Source: CABZJG01 sp965659715 (GTDB lineage: Bacteria > Pseudomonadota > Alphaproteobacteria > Rhodobacterales > Rhodobacteraceae). From it: a stretch of DNA of 42,502 nucleotides. Shown here piece by piece: positions 1 through 8,496 of this stretch (the stretch's first letter is position 1; every line of letters starts with the position of its first letter). Under the pieces are notes generated by a model, which had not been told where the DNA came from, ran no database searches, and saw nothing but the letters and a program-made list of their open reading frames with translations. The stretch is from contig CBFHXE010000016.1 of the NCBI GenBank assembly GCA_965659715.1, positions 1 through 42,502 on the forward strand. Direction: 5' to 3'. The position numbers and the translations under genes are program-made.

Positions 1-1
1 T

Positions 2-1471
2 TTCTGTATCGCTGCGTTTTTAGGCAATCTTTACGCATGGCATGTGCGCGATACGGTGCAACAGCTTGCGGCATTGCTTTATGCCGGCGCTGCCATCGGG
101 GCGGTCTTTGCCGGTGATTTGATCACTTTGTTTATCTACTGGGAAGCCACTGCGATCACATCGGTCTTTTTAATCTGGGCGCGGCACACCGAAGGGGCCT
201 ATCACACCGGAATGCGCTACCTGATAATTCAGATTACATCGGGCGTGATCTTGCTGGCAGGCACAGCGCTTTTGTACCGCGAAACCCAGTCTATCGCCTT
301 TGAGGCGATGACGCTGGGAAGCCTTGGCACATGGCTCATCTTTATCTCGTTCGGGATGAAATGTGCCTTTCCGTTGCTGCACAACTGGCTTCAGGACAGT
401 TATCCGGCGGCGACGGTCACCGGCACGGTGATCCTTTCTGCCTTTACCACCAAATTGGCGGTATATTCACTGGCACGCGGTTTTGCAGGGACCGAGATAC
501 TCATCTACATCGGCGCTGTGATGACGCTGTTTCCGATTTTCTTTGCGGAGATTGAAAATGATTTGCGCCGGGTTCTGGCCTATAGCCTGAATAACCAGCT
601 GGGGTTTATGGTTGTCGGCATTGGGGTCGGCACCGAAATGGCGCTTAACGGCACGGCATCCCATGCCTTTGCGCATATTCTTTACAAAGCGCTTTTATTC
701 ATGAGCGTCGGGGCGGTTCTGTTTCGCACAGGGACGTCCAAAGCCTCAGAACTGGGCGGGCTTTGCCGCACCATGCCGCGCACAGCGATCTTCTGCCTGA
801 TCGGGGCTGCATCCATTTCCGCCTTTCCGCTGTTTTCAGGTTTTGTGACGAAATCACTGATCCTAGATGAAACCGCGAACGAACATTATCCAATTATTTG
901 GGCTATTCTTGTTTTTGCATCAGCTGGCGTTCTTTCGCATTCGGGAATTAAAATTCCCTACTTTACATTTTTCAGTCACGACAGTGGCTTACGCCCGAAA
1001 GAAGCCCCTGTTCATATGCAACTGGCAATGGGGATCACCGCATTTATTTGTATTTTCATAGGGGTTTACCCCGATACACTTTATGCGCTGCTGCCTTATG
1101 AGGTCGAATACCACCCCTACACCATGGCGCATGTGGTTGGACAGCTGCAATTGCTGTGTTTCGCATTGCTAGCTTTTGCCGTGTTGATGCGCAGTGGCAT
1201 TCATCCCCCCGAAATCCGGGCCGTTAATTTGGATATTGATTGGATTTATCGCCGGCTTCTTCCACGACTTTTGGGGGGTGTATCAAAGGGTCTTTCGCAG
1301 GTTTGGGCAAATCTAAGCAGTAATGTTCAGTTGGGACTGAACCGTATTGTTGCGATTTTATTTCGGCTTTATGGACCAAATACAGGGGTCGCAAAAGTTC
1401 TACCCACTGGGTCAATGGTGGTTTGGATCGCTATATTGCTGGGCTTGGTTTTGGTGGTAAATTACATCTAG
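2..1471 (+). CDS. MrpD/NuoL-like proton-conducting antiporter subunit, 5' partial
   Basis: The frame is open from base 2, and the GTG at 44 lies inside a conserved-looking helix (residues reading FLGNLYAWHV precede it), so the true start is upstream of the window. The protein is almost wholly hydrophobic, with many membrane segments. It carries the proton-channel features of the NuoL/M/N and MrpA/D family: the YWEATAITSVFLIW helix, a lysine in FGMKCAFPLLHNWLQDSYPAAT, and the HAFAHILYKALLFMSVGAVLFRTGT segment. The family forms the ion-translocating membrane part of Mrp-type cation/proton antiporters or complex I. An Mrp-like role is inferred because the C-terminal half resembles stand-alone 'subunit D' proteins. 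Its neighbours in the operon lie outside the window. It is followed by AT-rich DNA with no clear terminator. Confidence 0.82.
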   Translation, partial: FCIAAFLGNLYAWHVRDTVQQLAALLYAGAAIGAVFAGDLITLFIYWEATAITSVFLIWARHTEGAYHTGMRYLIIQITSGVILLAGTALLYRETQSIAFEAMTLGSLGTWLIFISFGMKCAFPLLHNWLQDSYPAATVTGTVILSAFTTKLAVYSLARGFAGTEILIYIGAVMTLFPIFFAEIENDLRRVLAYSLNNQLGFMVVGIGVGTEMALNGTASHAFAHILYKALLFMSVGAVLFRTGTSKASELGGLCRTMPRTAIFCLIGAASISAFPLFSGFVTKSLILDETANEHYPIIWAILVFASAGVLSHSGIKIPYFTFFSHDSGLRPKEAPVHMQLAMGITAFICIFIGVYPDTLYALLPYEVEYHPYTMAHVVGQLQLLCFALLAFAVLMRSGIHPPEIRAVNLDIDWIYRRLLPRLLGGVSKGLSQVWANLSSNVQLGLNRIVAILFRLYGPNTGVAKVLPTGSMVVWIAILLGLVLVVNYI

Positions 1472-1703
1472 CTTCGTCGTACTAAGCTTTATGATTTTAC
1501 AAGGATTTATGGAAAAATAGCGCGGCCAATTTTTACCAATCGCGAAAGCTATCTGGGTGACCCAATTTTGGCGTCTCTAAATTAATTAATTTTCGGCAAA
1601 AAATAGACATATTTGATCTATATTTGCCATACTTAGATTAAATTAACCCCCCTCTTTTATAGTTCAAAAGCAATTTTCTAAATAGCTGTGGTCCGTAGAT
1701 AAA
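1472..1703. other. AT-rich intergenic region ahead of the kpsT remnant
   Basis: This 230-base stretch is visibly more AT-rich than its neighbours and holds no credible ORF. A weak sigma-70-like arrangement can be drawn (TTGATC at 1613-1618, 17-base spacer, GATTAA at 1636-1641). It may be the surviving promoter of the truncated capsule-export gene at 1704. No terminator hairpin with a T-tract was found behind the antiporter gene. Confidence 0.4.
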
Positions 1704-1871
1704 ATGTTAGAATTCAATAATGTCAGCAAGTCCTTTTGGACAGGCACTCAGCGAAAAGTTATTCTTGATCGCGTCTCTTTCAGGGTCGAGTTGGGAACAT
1801 CTTTGGGTATACTGGCTCCTAATGGGACAGAAGGTCAATGTGTTTTTCACGGGCATTGGTTTGCAGCATGA
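1704..1871 (+). pseudogene. kpsT-like capsule polysaccharide ABC exporter ATPase, N-terminal remnant
   Basis: A 55-codon frame from ATG 1704 to TGA 1869-1871. Its first 42 residues look like the start of a KpsT-type polysaccharide-export ATPase: an N-terminal beta strand (MLEFNNVSKSFW), then TGTQRKVILDRVSFRVELG, then GILAPNGT, which is the opening of the Walker A loop. The expected GKTT never follows. From about base 1828 the frame reads antisense through the neighbouring histidine kinase gene and then stops. The nucleotide-binding site, signature motif and Walker B are therefore all missing, so no active ATPase can be made. KpsT energises capsule or group-2-type polysaccharide export. I identified the family from memory of rhodobacterial homologues, not from a search. 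Confidence 0.72.
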
Positions 1872-2709
1872 TCAGAATTTGATGGATCGACTTTTCAAGA
1901 TCGAATGGCTCAGGGTGTAAACTCATTTTGTCGGCTTCAATTTTGGAATAATCAAGTACATCATTGATAATCACCAAAAGTGCTTCGCCTGAGGTCTTAA
2001 TGGTATCCACATAAAGCCGTTGTTCATCATCCAGAACGGTATCGGCCATCAAATCCGCCATGCCCACAACCCCGTTCATGGGCGTTCGAATCTCATGGCT
2101 CATATTTGCAAGAAATGCAGATTTTGCGCGATTTGCACTTTCAGCGGTTTCCTGAGCAGCCTTTAAAGCTTTTTCATGGGTGACCGATTCAGTAATATCT
2201 AAAACCAAACTAACCACATCACCGCCATGTCCGCGCCGGTCAATCAATTGGATGTATTCTTCGTTCCAAAGCTGGATTATTACAGAATCTGGATGATCGC
2301 TTTGCCACCGTTCATGCATATCAGCGCGCCATTCTGCGGGTGATGCCGAGCCGATATTAACAATACCCTCTTCGGTTAAAAGCTGTAGGATACGGGCATA
2401 GGGTACGCCAGGCTGGATCTCTTCTAATCCGTCAAACCCGTCACGAATAGTTTCTATCGAGTGCCACAGTCGCCGTTCAACAATTTCAATTTTCTGATGG
2501 GCAACGGTTAAGTCGGATTTAACCTTTTGGTTTTCGTCTCGAACGCTTGAGATTTCAGCTCGTGTTTCAACGATTTCTTCACTAAGCGCTTGGGCATGAC
2601 CCCCAAGTTTACGATTGGCAGCAAACAGTTTTGCTTGTTTGAGTTCGAGCAACCTTTCTGCAGCCAAGCGGCCACGCCGCTCTTCTGCCAGCTTGCCAGA
2701 AACACTCAT
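1819..2709 (-). pseudogene. Hybrid-type sensor histidine kinase, truncated after HisKA
   Basis: The frame starts at ATG 2709 (a TTG sits one codon upstream) and ends at TAG 1819-1821, 296 residues. An N-terminal charged coiled coil (about 1-85) is followed by a PAS-like part (about 85-175) and a HisKA dimerisation domain with the phosphoacceptor motif MSHEIRTPMNG, His at about 205. It then stops after HIDLL plus two residues. The HATPase_c catalytic domain and any receiver domain are absent, so it cannot autophosphorylate alone. The end coincides with the truncated kpsT-like fragment on the other strand. The PAS part also looks short: RDGF runs straight into DGLEEIQPG, where I recall about 20 more residues in relatives. 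Best read as a decayed gene; a dominant-negative or scaffold role cannot be excluded. Confidence 0.75.
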
Positions 2710-2720
2710 CAAGGCACTCC

Positions 2721-2758
2721 GATCAGATAAAAATTTCCATCTGCAAATTTTTCAGATC
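2721..2758. repeat. Imperfect inverted repeat between kinase remnant and methyltransferase
   Basis: The arms are GATCAGAT+AAAAATTT (2721-2736) and AAATTTTT+CA+GATC (2745-2758), with the 8-base loop CCATCTGC. The arms match except that one has four bases and the other two between GATC and the A/T core. It lies 60 bases past the stop of the minus-strand methyltransferase and just upstream of the kinase remnant start. It could be a weak terminator or a regulator site for the kinase gene. A second short palindrome (GCTTAA-T-TTAAGC) lies at about 2771-2783. Confidence 0.4.
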
Positions 2759-2818
2759 ATGGTGAATATCAGCTTAATTTAAGCAAGCTTAGTAATCAAA
2801 AAGTTAAAAAATAGCTTT

Positions 2819-3448
2819 TTATTGCTTTTTAAACAGCGCAATTCTGCCATTATCATCTTTATGCGAACTGGTATTTCGAGCTCCATAAATGGCGACATCA
2901 ACCAGTTTAAAATTGTAAATCTGTTCATCCAAGGCAGAAAATTTGCTTTCAAAACCCTGTGTTTTCCAATGAAACGCATTGATTGAAAGAGCAAATAATG
3001 CACCAGGCAGCGCAATAGCTAAAAGGTGATCTAACGCCTCAGGTCCAACATGGCCGGTGGTAAAAGTGCCAGAGCTGATAAGACCCGCATAGAGGTTAGA
3101 TCCTAATTCAAAAGGGATTGTGATATCCTTGACCATCAAGTTTCGGTATACGCCTTTCAAGGCCGCAACGCTTAACATCTCTTGGGATATGTCCAAAGCG
3201 TCAATTGGCCGTATACCATGGGATGTCAAAGCCTCTGCTGCCAAACCCGTACCTGCGCCAATATCCAAAACCGGCCCTTGACCGTCGTAATTGGCAAACA
3301 GCCGCGCCACTTCTTGCGGCAATTGATAGTCCATTTCATCGGCAAAGCTTTGGTCGTAGTCTTTAGCCCAACTGGCATACAACCGGATATTATCTTTAGG
3401 TGTTTTTAAGCCATAGGCGGCATCAAGATCGGGTGTCGTTTTGCGCAT
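2819..3448 (-). CDS. Class I SAM-dependent methyltransferase
   Basis: About 209 residues from ATG 3448. A TTG four codons upstream (3460) is possible, but the run GGGGTGGGGC directly before ATG 3448 looks like its ribosome-binding site. Motif I of the Rossmann methyltransferase fold is VLDIGAGTGLAAEAL, followed by the acidic end of strand 2 (IDALDISQEML) and the motif II/III region with VKDITIPF and GLISSGTFTTGHVGPEAL. The substrate cannot be told. The overall pattern resembles small-molecule methyltransferases of the Methyltransf_11/25 type (the 'Williams-Beuren' group) rather than rRNA or DNA enzymes. It stands alone on the minus strand between the kinase remnant and a divergent epimerase gene. 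Confidence 0.75.
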   Translation of the reverse strand: MRKTTPDLDAAYGLKTPKDNIRLYASWAKDYDQSFADEMDYQLPQEVARLFANYDGQGPVLDIGAGTGLAAEALTSHGIRPIDALDISQEMLSVAALKGVYRNLMVKDITIPFELGSNLYAGLISSGTFTTGHVGPEALDHLLAIALPGALFALSINAFHWKTQGFESKFSALDEQIYNFKLVDVAIYGARNTSSHKDDNGRIALFKKQ

Positions 3449-3535
3449 GCCCCACCCCAACAGCCTTAAACACTAAAATCAAGTGGTTTTCGGATAACGG
3501 CTTGCAGCCATGAGAGCTTCATGTGCAAATAGGGT

Positions 3536-4387
3536 ATGCAGAACCATATGCTTTCCTTTGGCCATGGCTATTCGGCCCAGGCGCTTGCGCGGGTGCTCAT
3601 TCCGCTTGGCTGGCAGGTAACCGGAACCACCCGTAACCCAGATAAGGCAGAACGGATGCGCTCTGAGGGAGTCACACCACTTTTATGGGATCAAACCAGT
3701 GAAATAGCGGTAGCGTTGGGTGCATCCACGCATGTTTTGGTGTCCGCTGGCCCTGATGCGCAGGGCGATCCGGTGCTGCGTGATTTTGGCCCTAGGCTCA
3801 AAGCGCGGGCTGGCCAGTTCAAATGGGTTGGATATTTGTCGACAACGGGTGTTTATGGTGATCATCAAGGTCAGTGGGTCGCAGAAAATGCACCGCTCGC
3901 GCCGGCTACCAAACGTGGCATAGCGCGTATTGCAGCAGAGCGCCAGTGGCAGGATATTTCAAAGCTCAAGCTGCATATTTTCCGCTTGGCCGGGATTTAT
4001 GGGCCGGGCAGAGGCCCGTTTTCCAAGGTTAAAAATGGCATAGCTCGGCGCATTATTAAGAAAAATCAAGTTTTTAGCCGAATTCACGTGGACGATATCG
4101 CTCAGGTTTTACACGCGTCTATCAACCGTCCGCGCCCTGGGGCGGTTTATAATGTTTGCGATGATTATCCTGCTCCGCCGCAAGATGTGATCGCGCATGC
4201 CGCCGAATTGCTTGGCATGCCGCTACCACCAGCGGTCGAATTTGAAGAGGCTGAGATGACCCCAATGGCCCGAAGTTTTTATGCTGAAAGCAAGAAAGTT
4301 AAAAACGACCTGATCAAAACGGAATTGGGGGTGTCATTGCTTTATCCCGATTACCGCCAGGGCTTGGCCGCGCTGCTTAGGCTTTAG
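3536..4387 (+). CDS. SDR-family NAD(P)-dependent epimerase/oxidoreductase, YeeZ-like
   Basis: 283 residues from ATG 3536; a second in-frame ATG at 3548 (MLSFGHGYSAQALA) is an alternative start. The N-terminal glycine-rich dinucleotide motif is degenerate, GHGYSAQALARVL, as in the YeeZ group of extended SDRs. The protein has STTGVYGDHQGQWVAE, with a Tyr that would sit at the SDR catalytic place, and the substrate-domain segment FRLAGIYGPGRGPFSKVKNG, both typical of sugar-nucleotide-epimerase-like proteins. The YxxxK lysine is not clearly present, as in many YeeZ-like proteins, and the substrate is unknown. The 3' end overlaps the convergent dxs gene by 11 bases. Confidence 0.75.
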   Translation: MQNHMLSFGHGYSAQALARVLIPLGWQVTGTTRNPDKAERMRSEGVTPLLWDQTSEIAVALGASTHVLVSAGPDAQGDPVLRDFGPRLKARAGQFKWVGYLSTTGVYGDHQGQWVAENAPLAPATKRGIARIAAERQWQDISKLKLHIFRLAGIYGPGRGPFSKVKNGIARRIIKKNQVFSRIHVDDIAQVLHASINRPRPGAVYNVCDDYPAPPQDVIAHAAELLGMPLPPAVEFEEAEMTPMARSFYAESKKVKNDLIKTELGVSLLYPDYRQGLAALLRL

Positions 4388-6302
4388 AGGATATCTTCGA
4401 AACCCCGAGCAGGCTCAACACCGTATCTACGATCGCCTCGGCATTTAATCCCGCAGCGGCATACATTTCAGATGGGCTAGCCTGATCAATGAATTGATCG
4501 GGCAAGACCATCGAGCGGAATTTAAGCCCCTGATCAAACACGCCTTCATTGGATAAAAGTTGCATCACGTGCGATCCAAATCCGCCAATAGCACCTTCTT
4601 CGATGGTGATTAGAACTTCATGGTTGGCGGCCAGAGACAAGATCAATTCATGATCCAGTGGTTTGGCAAATCGGGCATCGGCGATGGTGGGGTTAAGACC
4701 CTGTGCGATCAATGTCTCGCTGGCTTTTTGAACTTCGCCAAGACGGGTGCCGAAAGACAGAATTGCAACCCCGTGCCCTGACCTGATGAGCCGGCCTTTG
4801 CCCAGCTCTAAAACCTCGCCTTTGGTAGGTAGATGAACCCCCTGACCTTCGCCGCGCGGATAGCGAAACGCAATCGGTCCTTCATTATGCGCTGCGGCTG
4901 TTGCCACCATATGCATCAGTTCGGCTTCATCTGCTGCGGCCATCACAACCATTCCCGGCAGATTGGTTAAAAACGCAATGTCAAAGCTGCCAGCATGTGT
5001 CGCGCCATCTGCCCCGACAAGACCGGCGCGATCTATGGCAAACCGCACCGGCAAGCCTTGCACCGCAACATCATGCACCACCTGATCATAACCGCGCTGC
5101 AAAAATGTCGAATACATCGCGCAAAATGGCTTTAGCCCGCCCGCCGCCAGTGCAGCTGCAAAAGTAACACCGTGCTGTTCGGCAATTCCAACGTCAAAAC
5201 AACGCGATGGATAGCGTTTGGCAAAAAGATCAAGCCCGGTGCCATCTGGCATTGCAGCGGTGACGGCGCAGATTTGCGGATCATTGGCAGCTTGATCCAG
5301 CAAAGCTTCGGAAAAAACCTTGGTATAGGACGGCGCATTTGAAGCAGACTTCTTCTGCTCGCCTGTCAGCACATCAAACTTGGCAGTAGCATGACCTTTG
5401 TCGCGCGCTGTCTCAGCCGGGGCATAGCCCTTGCCCTTTTTTGTGATGGCGTGGATTAGAATAGGACCCATGGCGCGTTCATGCACAGTGCGCAGCACGG
5501 GCAGCAATTGATTGAGGTCATGACCATCAATGGGCCCGACATAGGAAAACCCCAAAGCCTCGAACATGGTTCCGCCCACGGCCATACCTTTGAGCATGTC
5601 TTTGGCACGCTTTGCGCCTTCACGAAACGGTTCGGGTAAAAATCCGATTGCGCCTTTGGCAGCTTCTTTTAAATCTTGGAATGGGTCACCAGCATAGAGC
5701 TGGGACAGATAGGACGACAGCGCGCCAACTGGCGGGGCAATTGACATATCGTTATCATTCAAAATCACAACCATGCGCTTTTTTAAATGGCCTGCGTTGT
5801 TTAGCGCTTCATAGGCCATACCGGCGCTCATGGCGCCATCACCAATAACCGCCACGACATCGCCCAGACCACTGGTGCATGAACCGCCCAGATCGCGCGC
5901 CACAGCAAAGCCAAGGGCGGCGCTAATCGAGGTGCTGGAATGGGCTGCGCCAAAGGGATCATAGGGGCTTTCGCTGCGTTTGGTAAAACCGCTTAGGCCA
6001 TCTTTTTGGCGCAGAGTGCGGATGCGATCCCGCCGCCCGGTTAGGATTTTATGGGGATAGCTTTGATGACTGACATCCCAGATGATTTTATCGCGCGGCG
6101 CATCAAAGACGGCATGAAGCGCCACGGTCAGTTCCACAACCCCAAGACCGGCTCCCAGATGGCCGCCCGTTTCCGCAACTGCCGCTATGGTTTCGTCGCG
6201 CAATTCGCTGGCAAGCTGCTGCAACTGGGCATCACTCAGCTGTTTTAAATCAGCAGGCGACTGAACCTTATCGAGCAGAGGTGTATTTGGGCGTTGTGTC
6301 AT
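4377..6302 (-). CDS. dxs: 1-deoxy-D-xylulose-5-phosphate synthase
   Basis: 641 residues, the usual length for Dxs. The enzyme condenses pyruvate and glyceraldehyde-3-phosphate to DXP, the first step of the MEP isoprenoid pathway, with ThDP and Mg. Visible signatures are WDVSHQSYPHKILTGR with the active-site His, the ThDP motif GDGAMSAGMAYEALNNAG with the later NDND, and DVGIAEQHGVTFAAALA with the catalytic Glu of the pyrimidine domain. The C-terminal transketolase domain ends in ITIEEGAIGGFGSHV. It is the last gene of a minus-strand run (HDAC-like, xseB, ispA, dxs), 19 bases behind ispA, so prenyl precursor synthesis and chain elongation are probably co-transcribed. Confidence 0.97.
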   Translation of the reverse strand: MTQRPNTPLLDKVQSPADLKQLSDAQLQQLASELRDETIAAVAETGGHLGAGLGVVELTVALHAVFDAPRDKIIWDVSHQSYPHKILTGRRDRIRTLRQKDGLSGFTKRSESPYDPFGAAHSSTSISAALGFAVARDLGGSCTSGLGDVVAVIGDGAMSAGMAYEALNNAGHLKKRMVVILNDNDMSIAPPVGALSSYLSQLYAGDPFQDLKEAAKGAIGFLPEPFREGAKRAKDMLKGMAVGGTMFEALGFSYVGPIDGHDLNQLLPVLRTVHERAMGPILIHAITKKGKGYAPAETARDKGHATAKFDVLTGEQKKSASNAPSYTKVFSEALLDQAANDPQICAVTAAMPDGTGLDLFAKRYPSRCFDVGIAEQHGVTFAAALAAGGLKPFCAMYSTFLQRGYDQVVHDVAVQGLPVRFAIDRAGLVGADGATHAGSFDIAFLTNLPGMVVMAAADEAELMHMVATAAAHNEGPIAFRYPRGEGQGVHLPTKGEVLELGKGRLIRSGHGVAILSFGTRLGEVQKASETLIAQGLNPTIADARFAKPLDHELILSLAANHEVLITIEEGAIGGFGSHVMQLLSNEGVFDQGLKFRSMVLPDQFIDQASPSEMYAAAGLNAEAIVDTVLSLLGVSKISSKA

Positions 6303-6321
6303 CAGGTCTCTTTAAGCTGAT

Positions 6322-7191
6322 CTAGCGTTCTCTTGAGATAATGAACTTAGCACACTGCTGCAAGGGCTCTGCTTTTATGCCAAGGGGTGTCACAGCATCG
6401 CAGGCTTCGCTGATCAGCTGTTTGGCGCGCTCTTTGGCGCCGTCTAGACCAAGCAAGGAAACAAAAGTGGCTTTGCCGGCCTTTGCATCTTTGTTTAGCC
6501 GTTTGCCGGTCTTTTCTGGGTCGCCCTCAACGTCAAGAATATCATCGGTGATTTGAAAGCCCAGTCCGAGGGCAGCGGAATACTTTGCCAATGGGGCGGG
6601 ATCTTGTTGCGCAAGGATCGCCCCTGCTTGTGCCGACCAAGACATAAGCGCCCCGGTTTTGCCCTGCTGTAATTCGGTAATCTGCGCAAGATCCAATGGG
6701 GTGGGCGCAGTTTCGGCGGCAATGTCCTGTGCTTGGCCCAAAACCATTCCTGCAGCGCCCGCAGCGCGTGCAAGCCGCAGCGCAAGATCAGCGCGCAGAT
6801 CGGCAACAGGGCTGCATTGGGGATTTAGCACCAACTCAAAGCCAAGCGATTGCAGGGCATCCCCGACAAGAACCGCTGTTGCCTGATCCCATTTTTTATG
6901 CACTGTTGGTTGGCCGCGCCGCAGATCATCATCATCCATGCAGGGCAGATCGTCATGCACCAAAGAATAGGCATGGATGGCCTCAATGGCCGCCGCCGGC
7001 CAAATGGATTGGCTGTGCGGCAGATCATAGATCGCGGCGCTTTGCATCACCAAAAACGCCCTTAGCCGTTTGCCGCCGCGCAGGGCATAGCGCATTCCCT
7101 GTACAACAGGGGTATCGCCCATTGGCGCCATCGCCTGATCTAGCTGGGTTTCAACAGTTGCGGCGTGCTTTGCAAGCTGTTCACCAAACAT
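6322..7191 (-). CDS. ispA: Farnesyl/geranylgeranyl diphosphate synthase (polyprenyl synthetase)
   Basis: About 289 residues. Both aspartate-rich motifs are present: the first is DDLPCMDDDDLRRG at about 80-92 and the second is DDILDVEGDPEKTGK. The lysine/arginine substrate site LRGGKRLR is near residue 40. The long DDxxxxD first motif is typical of bacterial FPP synthases. The product chain length (C15 or C20) is inferred from family and the dxs neighbourhood, not visible. Start: ATG 7191 overlaps the xseB stop as TGATG, and a GTG one codon upstream (7194) would also work. Translational coupling to xseB is likely. Confidence 0.93.
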   Translation of the reverse strand: MFGEQLAKHAATVETQLDQAMAPMGDTPVVQGMRYALRGGKRLRAFLVMQSAAIYDLPHSQSIWPAAAIEAIHAYSLVHDDLPCMDDDDLRRGQPTVHKKWDQATAVLVGDALQSLGFELVLNPQCSPVADLRADLALRLARAAGAAGMVLGQAQDIAAETAPTPLDLAQITELQQGKTGALMSWSAQAGAILAQQDPAPLAKYSAALGLGFQITDDILDVEGDPEKTGKRLNKDAKAGKATFVSLLGLDGAKERAKQLISEACDAVTPLGIKAEPLQQCAKFIISRER

Positions 7192-7433
7192 CACAAACCT
7201 TCGACAGGTGTTGTCCCTGATGGCGTGCCGTCGCCATCGAACGTAATGGCCGCAACTTTTTCTTCTGCCTCTTTCAGCTTGGCTTCGCAGCGTTTCTTTA
7301 ATTCTGCGCCGCGCTCATAAAGTGAAATTGACTGATCAAGCGCCACATCGCCGCGTTCCAGCGCACTGACAACTTTTTCCAATTCTACCATGGCCTGTTC
7401 AAAGGTCATTTCCGCTATTTGTGTATCTGTCAT
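7191..7433 (-). CDS. xseB: Exodeoxyribonuclease VII small subunit
   Basis: 80 residues, the normal size for XseB. The protein matches the conserved pattern MTFEQAMVELEKVVSALERGDVALDQSISLYERGAELKKRCEAKL, seen here at about 8-55, which forms the coiled coil that wraps the XseA catalytic subunit. Exonuclease VII degrades single-stranded DNA from both ends. It overlaps the upstream HDAC-like gene by four bases (ATGA) and the downstream ispA start by one base, so it sits inside a coupled operon. No xseA is in the window. Confidence 0.95.
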   Translation of the reverse strand: MTDTQIAEMTFEQAMVELEKVVSALERGDVALDQSISLYERGAELKKRCEAKLKEAEEKVAAITFDGDGTPSGTTPVEGL

Positions 7434-8356
7434 TGTGCTGCCTCGCTTAGAATTTCCACATGTGCCTTAACCGATGCTGCCAAGGCGTCTAGATCATAGC
7501 CCCCTTCGAGAGCAGAAACCAGCCGTCCGTTACAAAGATCGCTGGCCAAAGCGCAAAGTTGCTTAGTGAGCCATATAAAATCGTCTGTGCTCCAATTCAA
7601 TTGCGCCAATGGGTCGTCTTGGTGCGCATCAAAACCGGCGGAAATTATAATCAACTCGGGCTCGAACGCTTTGATCCTTGGAAACGCAATGCGTTCATAG
7701 GCGGCGCGCATTGCCGCGCCGTTGCTGCCCGGCGGCAGGGGGATGTTGATCACATTCTCATACGCGCCTGTATCGGTTTCAGCGCCGCTTCCAGGCCAAA
7801 GGGGCATTTGCTGCGATGTGATGGTCAAAGCGCGTGGCTCATCCCATAACAGGTCTTGGGTTCCGTTGCCGTGATGCACGTCAAAATCAACCACAGCCAC
7901 CCGCTTCAGCCCGTGAAAATCAAGCGCGTGTTTGGCACCAAGAGCCACGTTTCCAAAAAGGCAAAACCCCATCGCGGTTTGCGTTTCAGCATGGTGCCCC
8001 GGGGGCCGCACTGCGGCAAAAGCATTGGGCGCGTCGCCTTGCAGGACCATATCAACCGCCCGCAGCACGCCCCCTGCAGCCCGATAGGCCGCCTGAAAAG
8101 AACCCGGGGACATATGTGTGTCTCCATCTATGGCCGTAAATCCGTCCGCTGGCGCGGAATCTCGCAGCGCATCAATATGTGATTTGGGATGAACACGCAG
8201 CAGATCACCATCCGCTGCCAGCGGTGCGCTGATGCGGGCGAGATCAAGCGGCTCTAGCGCTTCTAAGATCCGCTCAAGTCGTGCGACCTGTTCAGGATGC
8301 CCCGGCGGGGTGACGTGTTTCAAACAATCGTCATGTGTGATCAAAGCGGTTTTCAT
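7430..8356 (-). CDS. Histone-deacetylase-family (AcuC/APAH-like) zinc amidohydrolase
   Basis: About 308 residues starting at ATG 8356, which has AGGTGA five bases upstream; a GTG at 8365 is the longer alternative. Class II HDAC-like features are present: RPPGHHAETQTAMGFCLFGNVALGA with the His-His charge relay, VVDFDVHHGNGTQDLLW with two Zn ligands, and ISAGFDAHQDDPLAQL with the third Asp ligand. Bacterial members deacetylate small acetylated polyamines or amides, or proteins. The substrate is unknown here, although an acetylpolyamine role would fit the amine module located just upstream. It heads the xseB-ispA-dxs run, and its 3' end overlaps xseB by four bases. Confidence 0.9.
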   Translation of the reverse strand: MKTALITHDDCLKHVTPPGHPEQVARLERILEALEPLDLARISAPLAADGDLLRVHPKSHIDALRDSAPADGFTAIDGDTHMSPGSFQAAYRAAGGVLRAVDMVLQGDAPNAFAAVRPPGHHAETQTAMGFCLFGNVALGAKHALDFHGLKRVAVVDFDVHHGNGTQDLLWDEPRALTITSQQMPLWPGSGAETDTGAYENVINIPLPPGSNGAAMRAAYERIAFPRIKAFEPELIIISAGFDAHQDDPLAQLNWSTDDFIWLTKQLCALASDLCNGRLVSALEGGYDLDALAASVKAHVEILSEAAQ

Positions 8357-8496
8357 CAAGTTCACCTATCAGCCAAACTGTGCATTTCTGTAGGGCAACC
8401 TTGCACATAGTCTAGAGGGTTTTACAGCCTAAAAAAGTACTGTGCGGCAAACAATATCTGGTTAAATGGGAAATGTGCCGGGATGGCTTGGTCGTT

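Noticed and set aside
6696..7220. A 174-codon plus-strand frame antisense to ispA
   Set aside because: It mirrors the ispA coding strand and its translation is rich in Arg/Pro/Gln as expected of shadow frames.
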